The notes: a model not told the origin generated them from the sequence alone. A DNA stretch of 64,000 bases from Aliivibrio fischeri ATCC 7744 = JCM 18803 = DSM 507 (GCF_023983475.1 NZ_CP092712.1:124001-188000), one strand, 5' to 3'. Positions 28,072-38,787 are shown, counted from the first letter of the stretch. Translations and numbers: made by a program.

Positions 28072-28087
28072 AAGCAATCGTTTGCTT
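28072..28087. promoter_or_regulatory. PurR operator upstream of xanP
   Basis: The 16-mer aagcaatcgtttgctt matches every fixed position of the PurR consensus ANGCAANCGNTTNCNT and is palindromic apart from its centre. It lies about 172 bases before the xanP start, in the AT-rich segment free of repeats. Purine repression of a xanthine permease makes biological sense. Confidence 0.75.
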
Positions 28088-28128
28088 GTGTTTTTTAGAG
28101 AGGTAGAGCGAGGGTAAATGGAGGAAGT

Positions 28129-28650
28129 ATTCTAGAGACTATACGTTGTGCTAACTAGACCGCTTCGCTTCTATAAGAGCAAAGCAGGGTTTCAGGGTTC
28201 AGAGGAGATTGTTGTGATAACAACGATCACAATACCGTTCCTCCCCTTGTTCGCAAAGGTTACTTGGCAGAAATTGTTAATATAAGGGGAGGCTAGGAGG
28301 GGTTGTAAATGATGAAGTTCGGTTTAATCGAATAACAAGAAACATTATAACCAACCCCCTCTAACTCCCCCTTGTGTTCACTATATCGATCTCATAGTTA
28401 TAGCGATAAAGGGGGAGAACTATTCTTTGTCGTTGTACTAACAGCGTTTGAAACTAGAAGCTATACGCTGCGCTAACTAGACAGTTTCGCTTCTATAAGA
28501 GCAAAGCGAGGGTTCAGGACTCAGGTTTCAGGAAGATCAAAAGCGAGCACCCCTGAATCCTGCAAGCAAAGCGTCCTGAAACCTAAAATATCACCACATC
28601 AGTCATACAGGCTTCTATAGTCTCTAGTTAGCACAGCGTATAGTCCCTAG
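28129..28650. repeat. Composite repeat tract between xanP and comF
   Basis: Both ends carry the ctagagactatacg / gcgtatagtccctag element in inverted orientation. Inside is a complete two-arm element: arm 28237-28305, spacer 46 bp, inverted arm 28352-28419. Then follow another gaaactagaagctatacgctgcgc and the ttcaggtttcaggaagatc / ctgaatcctgcaagcaaagcg element. The rest of the gap, 27900-28128, holds the xanP promoter region and the PurR site. No gene seen. Confidence 0.83.
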
Positions 28651-28653
28651 CCC

Positions 28654-29373
28654 CTAACTCCGCCCCGTCCGACAAACCGTATACACATCAATACGTTCAA
28701 CCCCCGCTTTTCTTAACTCCACACACAACAGATTAATCGTTGCACCCGTTGTCACCACATCATCAACAAGAGCAACGTGTTTTTCTTTGATTGGTTTAGT
28801 GATTTTAAATGCACCGAGTAAATTGGTTTGTCTAAACGAGCGAGATAAACCTTGTTGAGGCCTTGTCGCTTTAACGCGTTTCAATATCTTGTTATTACAG
28901 TGAGTGGTGGACGACTTAAGATTGAATTCTCTTTCTAATGTCCAACCTAAATGATCACTTTGATTATAAGAACGCCACCAGAATCGTTTCCAATGCAGAG
29001 GAACAGGAAGAATGAGAGGCGCTGGTTCTGGGATTCGCTTACTGAGTAATACACCTAAATCTTGGGCAAGCCAGAACTGTTGAGCGTATTTGAGTTTATT
29101 AATGTACTCGCGTAATGGGTCAGAATAGTCACTCACACAATATAAGCGGTCCCATTGTGGTGGGTGCAAAAGGCACTCTCCGCAGACATCAGTCTCATGC
29201 TCGGTTTGCAAACCACATCGCTGACAGCGAGGCACTGTTTTGATTAAATCTAAGCAAGCTTGGCACCAAATGGTTTCAGATGGTGGCATTGCTTGTGAGC
29301 AAAAGTCACAATGACTTACGCCTAATTTTTGTATTGATCTTCTTATCCTCCTGATGAACACTAAACCACCCAT
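28654..29373 (-). CDS. comF: ComF family protein (phosphoribosyltransferase fold)
   Basis: A 239-residue ComF/GntX-type protein. The N-terminal part carries four CxxC pairs (CDFC, CQAC, CQRC, CGEC) expected to bind zinc. The C-terminal part is a phosphoribosyltransferase fold with the PRPP motif VALVDDVVTTGATINLL. Family members take part in DNA uptake in competent bacteria; in E. coli the homologue is needed for use of DNA as carbon source. It is divergent from bioH with only 28 bases between start codons, a conserved neighbourhood. Confidence 0.88.
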   Translation of the reverse strand: MGGLVFIRRIRRSIQKLGVSHCDFCSQAMPPSETIWCQACLDLIKTVPRCQRCGLQTEHETDVCGECLLHPPQWDRLYCVSDYSDPLREYINKLKYAQQFWLAQDLGVLLSKRIPEPAPLILPVPLHWKRFWWRSYNQSDHLGWTLEREFNLKSSTTHCNNKILKRVKATRPQQGLSRSFRQTNLLGAFKITKPIKEKHVALVDDVVTTGATINLLCVELRKAGVERIDVYTVCRTGRS

Positions 29374-29401
29374 ACTAATTAATCATTAACAGGCAGTGTA
29401 G

Positions 29402-30175
29402 ATGACAACACCTCTTTATTGGCAAACGGAAGGCGAAGGTTCCGATCTGGTTCTCATTCATGGATGGGGAATGAATGGAGCAGTGTGGCAGACCACATCT
29501 GAAAAGCTTAGCCAGCATTATCGTGTGCATACTGTCGATTTATCTGGTTATGGTCATAGCGCAGAGTTAGGCTGTGCTGATTTTGATGAAATGGTAAAGC
29601 AAGTTCTTGCTCAAGCACCTAAAAAGGCTGCATGGTTAGGTTGGTCATTAGGGGGATTGATTGCGACAAAAGCCGCGTTAACTTCTCCCGAGCGAGTATC
29701 ACAACTCATTACCGTTGCGAGCTCACCACGATTTTCAGCAGAGAAAGGCTGGCGAGGCATAAAACCTCTTGTATTGTCTCAATTTACTGAGCAGCTAAAA
29801 ACCGATTTTACATTAACCGTTGAGCGCTTTATGGCACTACAAGCTATGGGGAGTCCTAACGCTAAGCAAGACATTAAGTTGGTAAAAAAGGCTGTATTTT
29901 CAAGGCCAATGCCTGATCAGCAAGCATTAGCTACAGGTTTAATGATTCTGGCCGATATAGATCTACGAGAAGCTGTATCTCAATTGTCGATGCCGGTATG
30001 TCGTATGTATGGACGACTGGATGGATTAGTGCCAATTAAAGTTGCTCATGATATGGATGAACTTATGCCGAATTCGGCTAAAATCGTTTTTGAGCAAGCA
30101 TCACACGCACCTTTTATTTCGCATAATGACGAATTTATTTCTGAGCTACGCACTTTTTTAAATCAACACGCTTAG
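29402..30175 (+). CDS. bioH: Pimeloyl-ACP methyl ester carboxylesterase BioH
   Basis: A 257-residue alpha/beta-hydrolase that releases pimeloyl-ACP from its methyl ester in biotin synthesis. The oxyanion region LIHGWGMNGAVW and the nucleophile elbow GWSLGG with Ser82 match E. coli BioH; the Asp is in YGRLDGLVP and the His in ASHAPFISH. Divergent from comF. A small acidic protein gene follows 26 bases downstream and may be co-transcribed. Confidence 0.95.
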   Translation: MTTPLYWQTEGEGSDLVLIHGWGMNGAVWQTTSEKLSQHYRVHTVDLSGYGHSAELGCADFDEMVKQVLAQAPKKAAWLGWSLGGLIATKAALTSPERVSQLITVASSPRFSAEKGWRGIKPLVLSQFTEQLKTDFTLTVERFMALQAMGSPNAKQDIKLVKKAVFSRPMPDQQALATGLMILADIDLREAVSQLSMPVCRMYGRLDGLVPIKVAHDMDELMPNSAKIVFEQASHAPFISHNDEFISELRTFLNQHA

Positions 30176-30201
30176 TTTTTATTTAGTTAAGGAAACGCTT
30201 T

Positions 30202-30681
30202 ATGATCTTTTCACCTAACAGTGTCAGTGTGCCGCTTATCGCACCTTCTGTTAATCTGCCAACAGAACAAGTAGCACGTGAAAATCGTGTTAAGAAGCCT
30301 GTTGCGCCGACGACAAAGATGAGCGAAACCACATCTGAAAAAGCAATCAAAGGTGATGATAAGCAACATAAGCGGGATGCTTGGGAGCCATCAGATCACC
30401 CAGGTTATGATGTGATGGAAGAAAAAGAGGAGCCTAAACCTCATTTCGCCACTCTGTATGATATTGATGATGATTTAGCTAAATTAGCTCGATTGTTGTC
30501 GTTGGATACTTACGCTCAAGGTGAAGGAACGGGTTATACCATCCGTTTTAATTTGCCAAAGAATTTATTAGATAAACTTGAAGAGATGGGACGAATGGTT
30601 CGCCGTCGTAGCGTGATAAGTTTTCACTATGATAAGGCGGTGGTTCCGAATAATCCGTCGGATATATTGGCGGTGCTTTGA
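30202..30681 (+). CDS. Conserved hypothetical protein downstream of bioH
   Basis: A 159-residue hydrophilic protein without signal or membrane segment. The first 85 residues are Pro/Lys/Glu-rich and probably disordered (KKPVAPTTKMSETTSEKA). The C-terminal half (DIDDDLAKLARLLSLDTYAQ to FHYDKAVVPNNPSDILAVL) looks folded. I do not recognise a named family. The position directly after bioH with a good ribosome-binding site (taaggaaa) suggests an operon. The stop is followed within six bases by the aagagcagggacgag repeat. Confidence 0.65.
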   Translation: MIFSPNSVSVPLIAPSVNLPTEQVARENRVKKPVAPTTKMSETTSEKAIKGDDKQHKRDAWEPSDHPGYDVMEEKEEPKPHFATLYDIDDDLAKLARLLSLDTYAQGEGTGYTIRFNLPKNLLDKLEEMGRMVRRRSVISFHYDKAVVPNNPSDILAVL

Positions 30682-30685
30682 GGGT

Positions 30686-31090
30686 TTAAGAGCAGGGACG
30701 AGAGGCGAGTACGCTTCGCTCGAGGAGCGAGGGAGAGCGTAGGATTCAGGTCTCAGGTTTCAGGAGGAGCAAGAGCATAGCTTAGTCGCAAGCTCCCTTG
30801 CAGATTTCAGAGATGATCGTTGTGATTACAGCGTTCATAATACTGTTCCTCCCTTTTTTACGAAGGTTACAAACCAACCCCCTCTAACTCCCCCTTGTAT
30901 TAACTATATCGATCTCATAGTAATAACGATAAAAGGGGGAGAACCATTCTCTTTCGCTGTGATTGCAGTATGCGAGCAAAGCGGAGGATTCAGGTAAAAG
31001 TGAGTACACCTGAAACCTGCAAGCGAAGCGCCCTAAACCCTTTCTCTTAGCTCTTCCTCGCCCCTAGAAGCGCAGCGTTCTCGTCCCTCA
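30686..31090. repeat. Composite repeat tract between the bioH operon and tex
   Basis: The tract opens with aagagcagggacgag and closes with its inverted form (gcgttctcgtccct). Inside are caggtctcaggtttcaggag and cgcaagctcccttgcag, then a truncated first arm (30845-30870) joined to an inverted arm (30875-30943, caaccccctct to gggggagaac). It separates two convergent transcription units. No gene seen. Confidence 0.82.
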
Positions 31091-31094
31091 AAAC

Positions 31095-33410
31095 TTACTT
31101 CTTCGCCTTCGCAAAAGCAGCCGCAAACGCACCACCCATTGCACCACCGCCAACATCGTTATTACGTTGCTGTCTTGGTGCTTGAGAACGCTCATTGCGC
31201 TGTTGTGGTTTATTTGATTGGCGTTGAGGACGATTGTCTTCCCCTGGCTTGTCGTTTAAACGCATAGAAAGAGCGATACGCTTACGTTGCACATCCACTT
31301 CCATCACTTTTACTTTTACGATATCACCAGCTTTAACGACTTCTCTAGGGTCAGAAACAAACGTATCACTTAATGCAGAAATATGAACTAAGCCATCTTG
31401 GTGAACACCGATATCAACAAATGCACCGAAGTTCGCTACGTTTGATACAACACCTTCTAATACCATGCCTAATTCAAGGTCAGATACCGTATTTACGCCA
31501 TCAGCAAAGGTGGCTGTTTTAAACTCAGGACGAGGATCTCGACCCGGCTTATCTAGCTCTTTAATGATGTCAGTGACTGTTGGTAAACCAAAATCTGCAC
31601 TGATGTAATCGTTAGCCGCAACCGAGCGTAAAAACTCAGTATTACCAATAATGGCATCAATAGCTTTGCCATTTTTCTCAGCAATGGTTTTTACTACTGG
31701 GTAAGCTTCAGGGTGAACCGCAGAAGCATCCAATGGGTTTTTACCGTTCATTACACGTAAGAAACCAGCACATTGTTCAAAGGCTTTAGGCCCTAAACGA
31801 GCAACTTTTTTCAGCGTTGTACGGTTTTCAAAGCGGCCGTTTTCATCACGGTAATCCACAATGTTTTGTGCAATCGTTGCTGATAAACCCGCAACACGAG
31901 TTAATAGAGCAGGAGAGGCGGTATTTACATCAACACCAACGGCGTTTACACAGTCTTCGATGACGGCATCTAACTTTTTCGCTAGTTGGCTTTGGCTTAC
32001 ATCGTGTTGATATTGACCAACACCAATGGCTTTTGGATCGATTTTTACTAACTCAGCCAGAGGATCTTGCAGACGGCGAGCGATAGATACCGCACCACGG
32101 ATTGATACATCTAAATCAGGGAACTCTTTCGCTGCTAATTCAGAGGCAGAATATACCGATGCACCCGCTTCACTTACGATGATTTTCGCCGTTGATAGGC
32201 CAGCACCTTTTAGTAGATTACCCACAAAGGCATCGGTCTCACGTGAAGCAGTACCGTTACCAATGGCGATTAAATCCACATTGTGTTGTTTGATTAATGC
32301 TTCGATAATCTGTGCTGATTTTGCAATTTGATTATGGGGTTGGTTAGGGTAAATCGTATCTGTTGCTAGTACTTTACCAGTAGCATCAACCACGGCGACT
32401 TTCGTACCTGTACGTAGGCCTGGATCAAGTCCAAGTGTCGTTTTAAGACCTGCTGGCGCTGCCATTAATAGGTCTTTTAGGTTGGTAGCAAATACATCAA
32501 TCGCTTCGTTTTCTGAGCGTTCTTTTAGGCCGCCCATTAATTCTGTTTCCATGTGCATTAAAATCTTAATACGCCATGTCCAGCTGATCACTTGTTTACG
32601 CCATAAATCAGCAGGTTGAGAACCTAGCGTAATACCATAATGATTTGCGATGATGATTTCACAGTACGAGCCACGAGCACCTTCTTCCTGAGTTGGGTCA
32701 GCGTTAATAGAAAGCTGTAAGAAGCCTTCATTGCGACCACGTAGCATAGCAAGAGCACGGTGAGAAGGGACTTTTGTTAATGCTTCATGATGATCAAAGT
32801 AATCTTTGAACTTTTCACCCGCTTGCTCTTGGCCGTCTACCATTTTAGATACAAGCTCAGCATTAGCCGTTAGATAAGTACGTACTTTTTCAAGTAAGTT
32901 TGCGTCTTCTGCCATGCGTTCCATAAGAATGGCACGAGCGCCGTCTAATACAGCTTTAGCATCGGCAAAGCCTTTTTCTTCATCAATGTAAGATTGAGCG
33001 GCATCTTCAGGTGTATTTTCAGGCTGTGTCCACAATAAATCAGCTAATGGTTCAAGACCTGCTTCAATAGCTATTTGGCCTTTAGTGCGACGCTTACGTT
33101 TAAATGGTAGATACAGATCTTCAAGACGTGTTTTGCTGTCCGCATCTAAAATCTCACGCTCTAATTCAGGCGTCAGTTTTTCTTGTTCTTTAATCGATTT
33201 TAAGATCGATTGACGGCGGTCATCCAATTCACGTAAGTAAGTTAAACGAGTATCAAGCGTACGAAGTTGCGTATCGTCTAGGCCATCTGTTACTTCTTTA
33301 CGGTAACGAGCAATAAATGGGATGGTGCTACCTTCGTCAATCAGTTGAACGGCAGCAGAAACTTGTTGAGGGCGAACGTTAAGTTCTTTAGCAATTATGT
33401 TTATTATCAT
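31095..33410 (-). CDS. tex: Tex-family RNA-binding transcription accessory protein
   Basis: A 771-residue cytoplasmic protein. Domains in order: N-terminal helical Tex region ([20 protein letters not shown]), a YqgF/RNase H-like domain ([20 protein letters not shown]), helix-hairpin-helix motifs ([20 protein letters not shown]) and a C-terminal S1 RNA-binding domain ([20 protein letters not shown], about 650-720). An Arg/Gln/Asn-rich tail follows ([20 protein letters not shown]). Tex is linked to transcription and stress tolerance in many bacteria. Length is normal. Repeat tracts lie on both sides. Confidence 0.95.
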   Translation of the reverse strand: MIINIIAKELNVRPQQVSAAVQLIDEGSTIPFIARYRKEVTDGLDDTQLRTLDTRLTYLRELDDRRQSILKSIKEQEKLTPELEREILDADSKTRLEDLYLPFKRKRRTKGQIAIEAGLEPLADLLWTQPENTPEDAAQSYIDEEKGFADAKAVLDGARAILMERMAEDANLLEKVRTYLTANAELVSKMVDGQEQAGEKFKDYFDHHEALTKVPSHRALAMLRGRNEGFLQLSINADPTQEEGARGSYCEIIIANHYGITLGSQPADLWRKQVISWTWRIKILMHMETELMGGLKERSENEAIDVFATNLKDLLMAAPAGLKTTLGLDPGLRTGTKVAVVDATGKVLATDTIYPNQPHNQIAKSAQIIEALIKQHNVDLIAIGNGTASRETDAFVGNLLKGAGLSTAKIIVSEAGASVYSASELAAKEFPDLDVSIRGAVSIARRLQDPLAELVKIDPKAIGVGQYQHDVSQSQLAKKLDAVIEDCVNAVGVDVNTASPALLTRVAGLSATIAQNIVDYRDENGRFENRTTLKKVARLGPKAFEQCAGFLRVMNGKNPLDASAVHPEAYPVVKTIAEKNGKAIDAIIGNTEFLRSVAANDYISADFGLPTVTDIIKELDKPGRDPRPEFKTATFADGVNTVSDLELGMVLEGVVSNVANFGAFVDIGVHQDGLVHISALSDTFVSDPREVVKAGDIVKVKVMEVDVQRKRIALSMRLNDKPGEDNRPQRQSNKPQQRNERSQAPRQQRNNDVGGGAMGGAFAAAFAKAKK

Positions 33411-33444
33411 TTTGATTCTTTTTTAATTAAAAATTATTGGATAG

Positions 33445-33816
33445 AAGCAAAGAGCAGGGTTCAGATCGGTCGCAAGCTCCCTTGCAGGGTTCAGAGGAGA
33501 CAGTGGTAATTCAAGCGATCACTATACAGTTCCTTCCCTTGTTCATTAATGCTGATTGGTAGCAAATATCTATCTAAGGGGAGGCTAGGAGGGGTTGCTA
33601 GTGATAATGTTTAGTTTATCTGAATCACTAGAGTATGGTGTAACCAACCCCCTCTAACTCCCCCTTATATTAACAATGTCACTTGCATAACCTTAGTGAT
33701 AAAGGGGGAGAACCTTCTTTGATGCTTTAATTTCAACGATCACTATTTCGCTCTTCCTGAATCCTGAAACCCATCTTCCTCGTCCCTCGAGCGAAGCGTC
33801 CTCGAATCTCGTCCCT
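33445..33816. repeat. Composite repeat tract between tex and greB
   Basis: It starts with aagagcagggttcagatcgg and cgcaagctcccttgcagg. A complete two-arm element follows: arm 33529-33597, 47-bp spacer, inverted arm 33645-33712. It closes with cgtccctcgagcgaagcgtc and ctcgtccct, the inverted stop-codon element. The gap between the operons has no gene. Confidence 0.83.
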
Positions 33817-33820
33817 ACAC

Positions 33821-34288
33821 CTAGTACCTAATCGAATTCACGAACCACTCTTTATCCCCATCAGGCGTTTTTACAATCACATCTTCATCGACTTCTTTTT
33901 TGATCAGTGCGCGAGCCATTGGGGAATCGATAGAGATATAGTCGTTGCGGCCAAATATTTCATCAGGACCAACGATGCGAAAAGAGAGGATATCGCCTTG
34001 TTCGTTTTCAATTTCAACGAACGCACCGAAAAAGATTTTTCCGTCTTGCTGTGGGGAATAGTCGACCACTTTTACTTGGTCTAAACGTTTACGAAGATAG
34101 CGAACACGGCGGTCTATTTCACGAAGGCGTTTTTTGTTGTATTGATAATCTGCGTTTTCACTGCGATCACCAAGGCTAGCCGCCCAAGTCACTTTTTTTG
34201 TGACTTCTGGGCGTTCTTCTTTCCATAGAAACGTGAGTTCATCTTGTAGCTTATTAAAGCCTTCACGTGTGATTAAATTGGTTTTCAT
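33821..34288 (-). CDS. greB: Transcript cleavage factor GreB
   Basis: A 155-residue elongation factor that rescues backtracked RNA polymerase by stimulating transcript cleavage. The N-terminal coiled coil has the acidic tip (ASLGDRSENADYQYNKKR) and the C-terminal FKBP-like domain reads FFGAFVEIENEQGD and ISIDSPMARALI. The basic patch typical of GreB rather than GreA fits RRVRYLRKRLDQVKVVD. The lpxL-like gene starts upstream on the same strand with an 18-base gap, so the two may be co-transcribed. Confidence 0.93.
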   Translation of the reverse strand: MKTNLITREGFNKLQDELTFLWKEERPEVTKKVTWAASLGDRSENADYQYNKKRLREIDRRVRYLRKRLDQVKVVDYSPQQDGKIFFGAFVEIENEQGDILSFRIVGPDEIFGRNDYISIDSPMARALIKKEVDEDVIVKTPDGDKEWFVNSIRY

Positions 34289-34306
34289 TATTTATCCTGA
34301 CACGCC

Positions 34307-35245
34307 CTAATCGTAGCGGATGCCTTTTTTAACGTTTGGATCTTCCATTGTTTTAAAACGTTTATGTAGCCACATCCATTGAGGAATACAGCGTAAAATG
34401 ACACGTTCTACCGCTTTATTCATTACCGTAGCAACACCAACGGGATCTTTCTTCGGAAATTGATCACTGATGTCATTATCAATTTGTAAGTGGTAATTAT
34501 TGTAAGTTCTAAAGCCCGATGCAGTAACAACAGCACATTTACTTGCACTGATTAAGATATCCGAACCTACAGTGGTACAAGCATCTGGAACCGCAAAGAA
34601 AGGAACAAAAACCGATTTATTACGGTTGTAATCGTGATCCGGCATATACCAAAGACGCTCACCTTTACGTAATACACGCAGCATGCCTTTAACGTCTTTT
34701 CTATCAATCATTTGGTTGCCATTATTGGTACGGCCCCAATGTTGAATAAAATCGTAAGCTGGGTTGTTATGTGGGCGGTAAACCCCATAACCTGGAGCAA
34801 AAGAAGTGAATGCACGAGCGGTAAGTTCAAGGTTTAATGCGTGAACACAAACAACCAATACGCCACGACCTTCTTCTGCAAGATCAAGAATGTGTTGCTT
34901 GTTTTCATAACTAAAGTGTTTTTCGACACGCCAATCTGGCCATACCCAAGCCATTGCGGTTTCAAAAATCGCAAGACCTGAATTTTTGAAATTCTCAACA
35001 ATAATGGCTTCACGCTCGGACGATTCCATTTCTGGAAAAGCGAGTTCTAAATTACGGCGAGCAACATGGGCTCTTGATTTTCCGAGTTTTAATCCAAGTA
35101 AACCAAGAGAGCGACCAAGTTTGTAAGTTACTTTATAAGGCAATAGGGTGACGATGGCAAAAAGGAATCCGAATCCAAACCATACCCCCCAATATTTAGG
35201 GTGTAGAAGAGCGCTAGAGAATTTAGGTGCTGGATACTTTGACAT
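34307..35245 (-). CDS. lpxL: Lipid A secondary acyltransferase (LpxL/LpxM family)
   Basis: A 312-residue inner-membrane acyltransferase. One hydrophobic segment lies near residues 20-38. The catalytic H(x4)E motif is HALNLE (about 135), and GYGVYRPHNNPAYDFI plus RLWYMPDHDYN are conserved family blocks. It adds a secondary acyl chain to Kdo2-lipid IVA. The position between greB and slmA matches the Vibrio locus that encodes an LpxL-type enzyme. The acyl chain it prefers cannot be read from sequence. Confidence 0.85.
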   Translation of the reverse strand: MSKYPAPKFSSALLHPKYWGVWFGFGFLFAIVTLLPYKVTYKLGRSLGLLGLKLGKSRAHVARRNLELAFPEMESSEREAIIVENFKNSGLAIFETAMAWVWPDWRVEKHFSYENKQHILDLAEEGRGVLVVCVHALNLELTARAFTSFAPGYGVYRPHNNPAYDFIQHWGRTNNGNQMIDRKDVKGMLRVLRKGERLWYMPDHDYNRNKSVFVPFFAVPDACTTVGSDILISASKCAVVTASGFRTYNNYHLQIDNDISDQFPKKDPVGVATVMNKAVERVILRCIPQWMWLHKRFKTMEDPNVKKGIRYD

Positions 35246-35269
35246 CGTGAGCCTATTTTATCTAATTAA

Positions 35270-35860
35270 TTATTGGATCTGAGCACTGAGTAGCGCCCAA
35301 TATTCGTTAAAGTTTTCAGTCGGTTGATATTTAAAATCAGAACGGACAAAACGACAGAAACTCCCCTCGACTTGACCCACAAGCTGAGCGGCTAAAATAC
35401 TTTCATCAATTGGGAATGCTTTCCCTTCACGTAATTTACGTTCACGTAAGATTTGTTTGAATTGAAGTTCAATACGCTCAAATATTTGATTGATGCGGCT
35501 TCTTAAGCGCTCATTTTCAAACATCAGCGCATGGCCTGTCATAATTCGAGTTAATCCAGGGTTACGTTCAGCAAAGGCGAGCAGAAGTTTTAATAATAGC
35601 TCAATACGTTTTAAAGTATCTTTTTCATCTTCAAGAATGCGGTTAACACGCGAAAAAATAGATTCTTCAATAAACTCAATTAAGCCTTCAAACATTTTGG
35701 CTTTGCTTGGGAAATGGCGATATAACGCAGCTTCTGATACACCAACCTGTTTTGCTAATTTGGCTGTAGTAATGCGAGCAGCACCTTCATTGGACTCTAG
35801 CATTTCAGCTAAAGCTTGTAGTATTTCATCACGACGATTTGTTTTTCTTGGGGTCGCCAT
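35270..35860 (-). CDS. slmA: Nucleoid occlusion factor SlmA
   Basis: A 196-residue TetR-family protein that binds chromosomal SlmA sites and blocks FtsZ assembly over the nucleoid. The helix-turn-helix reads [20 protein letters not shown], followed by [20 protein letters not shown]; the ligand-domain helices [20 protein letters not shown] match SlmA. Length equals the E. coli protein within two residues. The neighbour coaBC upstream on the same strand is the conserved arrangement. Confidence 0.94.
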   Translation of the reverse strand: MATPRKTNRRDEILQALAEMLESNEGAARITTAKLAKQVGVSEAALYRHFPSKAKMFEGLIEFIEESIFSRVNRILEDEKDTLKRIELLLKLLLAFAERNPGLTRIMTGHALMFENERLRSRINQIFERIELQFKQILRERKLREGKAFPIDESILAAQLVGQVEGSFCRFVRSDFKYQPTENFNEYWALLSAQIQ

Positions 35861-35907
35861 TACGGTTCCTTTGTCATTTTTATTATTTTTTGTGGAGCTA
35901 GGTTGTT

Positions 35908-36045
35908 TGTTACTAGAGGCTATACGCTTAGCTAACTAGACCGCTTCGCTCCTATTGAAGAGCAGGTTTCAGGATTCAGGAAAAGCGCATCGAGTTCAGT
36001 TCTAGCTTTTCCTAAAGTCTCTGCGCGAAGCGTCCTGAATTCTGC
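35908..36045. repeat. Repeat tract between slmA and coaBC
   Basis: About 140 bp with actagaggctatacgcttag / ctaactagaccgcttcgctc, then aggtttcaggattcaggaa and tgcgcgaagcgtcctgaatt. It ends a few bases before the coaBC stop. No two-arm element here. Confidence 0.78.
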
Positions 36046-36047
36046 TT

Positions 36048-37277
36048 CTACAGTTTTTCAACGATCTCAAGCATAATCGCTTTACCCAACTCCGACTTCG
36101 TCGTTAACGGTAGCGCTTTATCACCTTCTTTCCAATATAGGTGAAGCGCATTGTTATCACTATTAAAGCCTTGTCCTTGAATTGATACATCGTTTGCACA
36201 GATCATATCTAAATTTTTGCGCTCTAATTTACCGCGAGCGTATTTTTCCACATCTTGAGTTTCAGCTGCAAAACCGACAGTAAATGGACGTTGATTCGTT
36301 AATGCCGCAACTGAAGCGACAATATCTGGATTCTTAACCATATGAAGCGTCATACCATCTTCATCGGCGGTTTTCTTTAATTTTTGAGTCGCCACTTGGC
36401 TTAGTTTGAAATCAGCAACGGCAGCGCATGCAATAAAGATAGAATGAGATTGTGCATTTTTCATTACCGATTCGTGCATTTGTTCTGCGCTTTCAATATC
36501 AATGCGTTTTACGTTCTCTGGTGTTGCAAGGTTAACAGGCCCACTGACTAAAGTGACGTTAGCACCTAATTGAGCTGCGGCCTCTGCAATAGCAAATCCC
36601 ATTTTCCCTGAGCTGTGGTTAGAGATATAACGAACTGGATCGATGGCTTCACGAGTTGGGCCTGCAGTAATAAGTAGAGATTGGCCTTTAAGTGGTTTTT
36701 TATCCGCTTCTGCTTGTTCACAAGAATTCGCTTGGAAAAAGTCTTCACATAAATGAACCAGCTCCATTGGCTCAAGCATTCTTCCCATGCCCACATCGCC
36801 ACAAGCTTGTTGACCAGCAGCAGGACCCCAAATGTGCATGCCACGACGAACGAGTGTTGCTATGTTTTCTTGCGTCGCGATATTGCTATACATTTGCTGA
36901 TTCATAGCAGGAGAGACCGCGACAGGAGAATCTGTAGCAAGAACTAAAGTAGATAATAAATCGTTACCCATGCCAGCAGCCATTCGAGCAATCAAATCAG
37001 CCGTTGCAGGAGCAAGTAAAACAATGTCAGCCCACTTAGCTAATTCAATGTGTCCCATTGATGCTTCAGCAGCAGGATCAAGTAAACTATCAGCAACAGG
37101 GTGGCCAGAAACCGCCTGCATCGTTAATGGGGTAATGAACTCTTTTGCTGCTTTTGTCATTACTACGCGAACTTCAGCGCCGCGTTCAATTAATCGACGA
37201 GTCAGTTCTGCACATTTATAAGCCGCAATGCCGCCGCTAATACCAAGAAGAATTCGTTTCCCTGCAAGAGATGCCAT
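36048..37277 (-). CDS. coaBC: Bifunctional phosphopantothenoylcysteine decarboxylase/synthetase
   Basis: A 409-residue CoA-synthesis enzyme. I chose the ATG at 37277 ([20 protein letters not shown]), which has agggtaa upstream; an in-frame reading to 37331 adds an atypical leader. The CoaC flavoprotein half carries [20 protein letters not shown] and the catalytic-Cys region [12 protein letters not shown]. The CoaB half starts near residue 195 ([20 protein letters not shown]) and includes the KKTADEDG and [11 protein letters not shown] blocks. It is divergent from radC, the standard arrangement. Confidence 0.96.
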   Translation of the reverse strand: MASLAGKRILLGISGGIAAYKCAELTRRLIERGAEVRVVMTKAAKEFITPLTMQAVSGHPVADSLLDPAAEASMGHIELAKWADIVLLAPATADLIARMAAGMGNDLLSTLVLATDSPVAVSPAMNQQMYSNIATQENIATLVRRGMHIWGPAAGQQACGDVGMGRMLEPMELVHLCEDFFQANSCEQAEADKKPLKGQSLLITAGPTREAIDPVRYISNHSSGKMGFAIAEAAAQLGANVTLVSGPVNLATPENVKRIDIESAEQMHESVMKNAQSHSIFIACAAVADFKLSQVATQKLKKTADEDGMTLHMVKNPDIVASVAALTNQRPFTVGFAAETQDVEKYARGKLERKNLDMICANDVSIQGQGFNSDNNALHLYWKEGDKALPLTTKSELGKAIMLEIVEKL

Positions 37278-37498
37278 GACACTAATTACCCTGTTAAGTG
37301 GTTCACCATAAAGTAGCGCTAACCATATCATAATTTTTTTTCAGAGTGATGCACTTCCAATCTCTTCCATCAAGTAAATGACCAAAAACATAATTGCAAT
37401 CAAGGTTTGAAGCTTGCCGAAGGCTAAACGATCGAGAAAGCGAATAAGATTTAGACATCGTAGGCTGTGTAGATAGTAAGTCATCAATTGAGAAAATT

Positions 37499-38173
37499 AT
37501 GTCGTTAATGAATCTACCAGAAGAATCTCGACCAAGAGAGAAGTTACTTGCCCTTGGTCCAAAGTCACTGACTGATGCTGAATTACTCGCGATCTTTTTA
37601 AGAACAGGGATCCAAGGAATGAATGCCATTGAACTGGCAGACAAACTATTAAAGGAGTTCGGCTCATTAAGGAAGTTACTCAGTTCTGATGAAAATGAAT
37701 TCTGTAGTCATAAAGGGTTGGGCACGGCAAAATTTGCACAACTTCAAGCCGTTGTAGAAATGACTGAGCGGTATTTATTTGAAAAGATTGAAAAAGAAGA
37801 CGCGCTAACGAGCCCCGAACACACGAAACGTTATTTAACCCGAATGTTAAGAGATAGACATAGGGAAGCGTTTTATGTTTTGTTCCTTGATAATCAACAT
37901 CGAGTGCTAAAAGGGGAGATATTATTTGAAGGAACAATCGATGCTGCTGCTGTTTATCCGAGAGAAGTTGTAAAAAGATCGATAGATTATAATGCAGCCG
38001 CCATCATTTTAGCGCATAATCACCCTTCCGGCGTAGCCGAGCCAAGTCAAGCTGACAGAAGAATTACAAAACGTATTTCTGATGCTGTAGAATTGGTAGA
38101 TATCCGAGTCCTTGATCATTTTGTGATCGGTGATGGAGAAATAGTCTCTTTTGCTGAAAGAGGATGGATTTGA
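37499..38173 (+). CDS. radC: RadC family protein (chromosomal full-length copy)
   Basis: A 224-residue protein with an N-terminal UPF0758 helix-hairpin-helix region ([20 protein letters not shown] to [17 protein letters not shown]) and a C-terminal JAB/MPN domain with a complete JAMM motif ([16 protein letters not shown]). The historic repair assignment is not supported in E. coli; the role is unsettled. Located between coaBC and rpmB as in most gammaproteobacteria. Compare the short island form at 8089, which keeps only the JAB part. Confidence 0.93.
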   Translation: MSLMNLPEESRPREKLLALGPKSLTDAELLAIFLRTGIQGMNAIELADKLLKEFGSLRKLLSSDENEFCSHKGLGTAKFAQLQAVVEMTERYLFEKIEKEDALTSPEHTKRYLTRMLRDRHREAFYVLFLDNQHRVLKGEILFEGTIDAAAVYPREVVKRSIDYNAAAIILAHNHPSGVAEPSQADRRITKRISDAVELVDIRVLDHFVIGDGEIVSFAERGWI

Positions 38174-38236
38174 GTGTTTTTTTTACCGATTGAATAAAAA
38201 AAATACAAAAAACCGTAAAAAGGATCCCTTAGGGTC

Positions 38237-38265
38237 TTGAGCAATGCGCAATCACTTAGTATAAT
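38237..38265 (+). promoter_or_regulatory. Sigma-70 promoter of rpmB-rpmG
   Basis: A -35 TTGAGC and a perfect -10 TATAAT are spaced 17 bp. Transcription would start near 38272, leaving a leader of about 95 bases before rpmB that includes a ggaatttctagtgg / ttttgccaccaagg segment. This is the strongest promoter I can see in the window and fits a ribosomal-protein operon. Confidence 0.8.
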
Positions 38266-38368
38266 GCGCGACCTTTGATAGCCTTGAATTAGAAATTTCA
38301 GATGGAATTTCTAGTGGTTTTTTGCCACCAAGGTGATATCGAGCTGAAACGATTTGGAGAAGACAGCA

Positions 38369-38605
38369 ATGTCCCGAGTATGCCAAGTAACTGGTAAGCG
38401 TCCTGCAGTTGGTAACAACCGCTCACACGCAAAAAATGCCACCAAGCGTCGTTTTCTGCCGAACCTACAAACTCATCGTTTCTGGGTAGAAAGCGAAAAA
38501 CGCTTCGTTAAACTTCGTCTTACCGCTAAAGGTATGCGTATCATTGATAAGAAAGGTATCGAAACCGTTCTTGCAGATATGCGTGCTCGTGGCGAGAACG
38601 TTTAA
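38369..38605 (+). CDS. rpmB: Ribosomal protein bL28
   Basis: Seventy-eight residues from the ATG at 38369 ([20 protein letters not shown]), matching L28 of other gammaproteobacteria; an in-frame ATG at 38354 would add five residues but lies inside the ribosome-binding region (ttggagaa). It contains the [20 protein letters not shown] core. It is co-transcribed with rpmG, 14 bases downstream. Confidence 0.97.
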   Translation: MSRVCQVTGKRPAVGNNRSHAKNATKRRFLPNLQTHRFWVESEKRFVKLRLTAKGMRIIDKKGIETVLADMRARGENV

Positions 38606-38619
38606 GAGGAATCTGAACA

Positions 38620-38787
38620 ATGGCTAAAGGCGCACGTGAGAAAATCAAGTTAGTATCAACTGCTAACACTGGTCACTTCTACACAACCGACAAAAACAAA
38701 CGTAACATGCCAGGCAAAATGGAGATCAAAAAATACGATCCTGTTGTACGCCAGCACGTTCTTTACAAAGAAGCAAAAATCAAGTAA
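38620..38787 (+). CDS. rpmG: Ribosomal protein bL33
   Basis: Fifty-five residues, the normal L33 length: [20 protein letters not shown], then [20 protein letters not shown] and ending KEAKIK. The zinc cysteines of some L33 forms are absent, so this is the zinc-independent type. An aagagga ribosome-binding site lies 9 bases upstream. A strong terminator follows. Confidence 0.96.
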   Translation: MAKGAREKIKLVSTANTGHFYTTDKNKRNMPGKMEIKKYDPVVRQHVLYKEAKIK

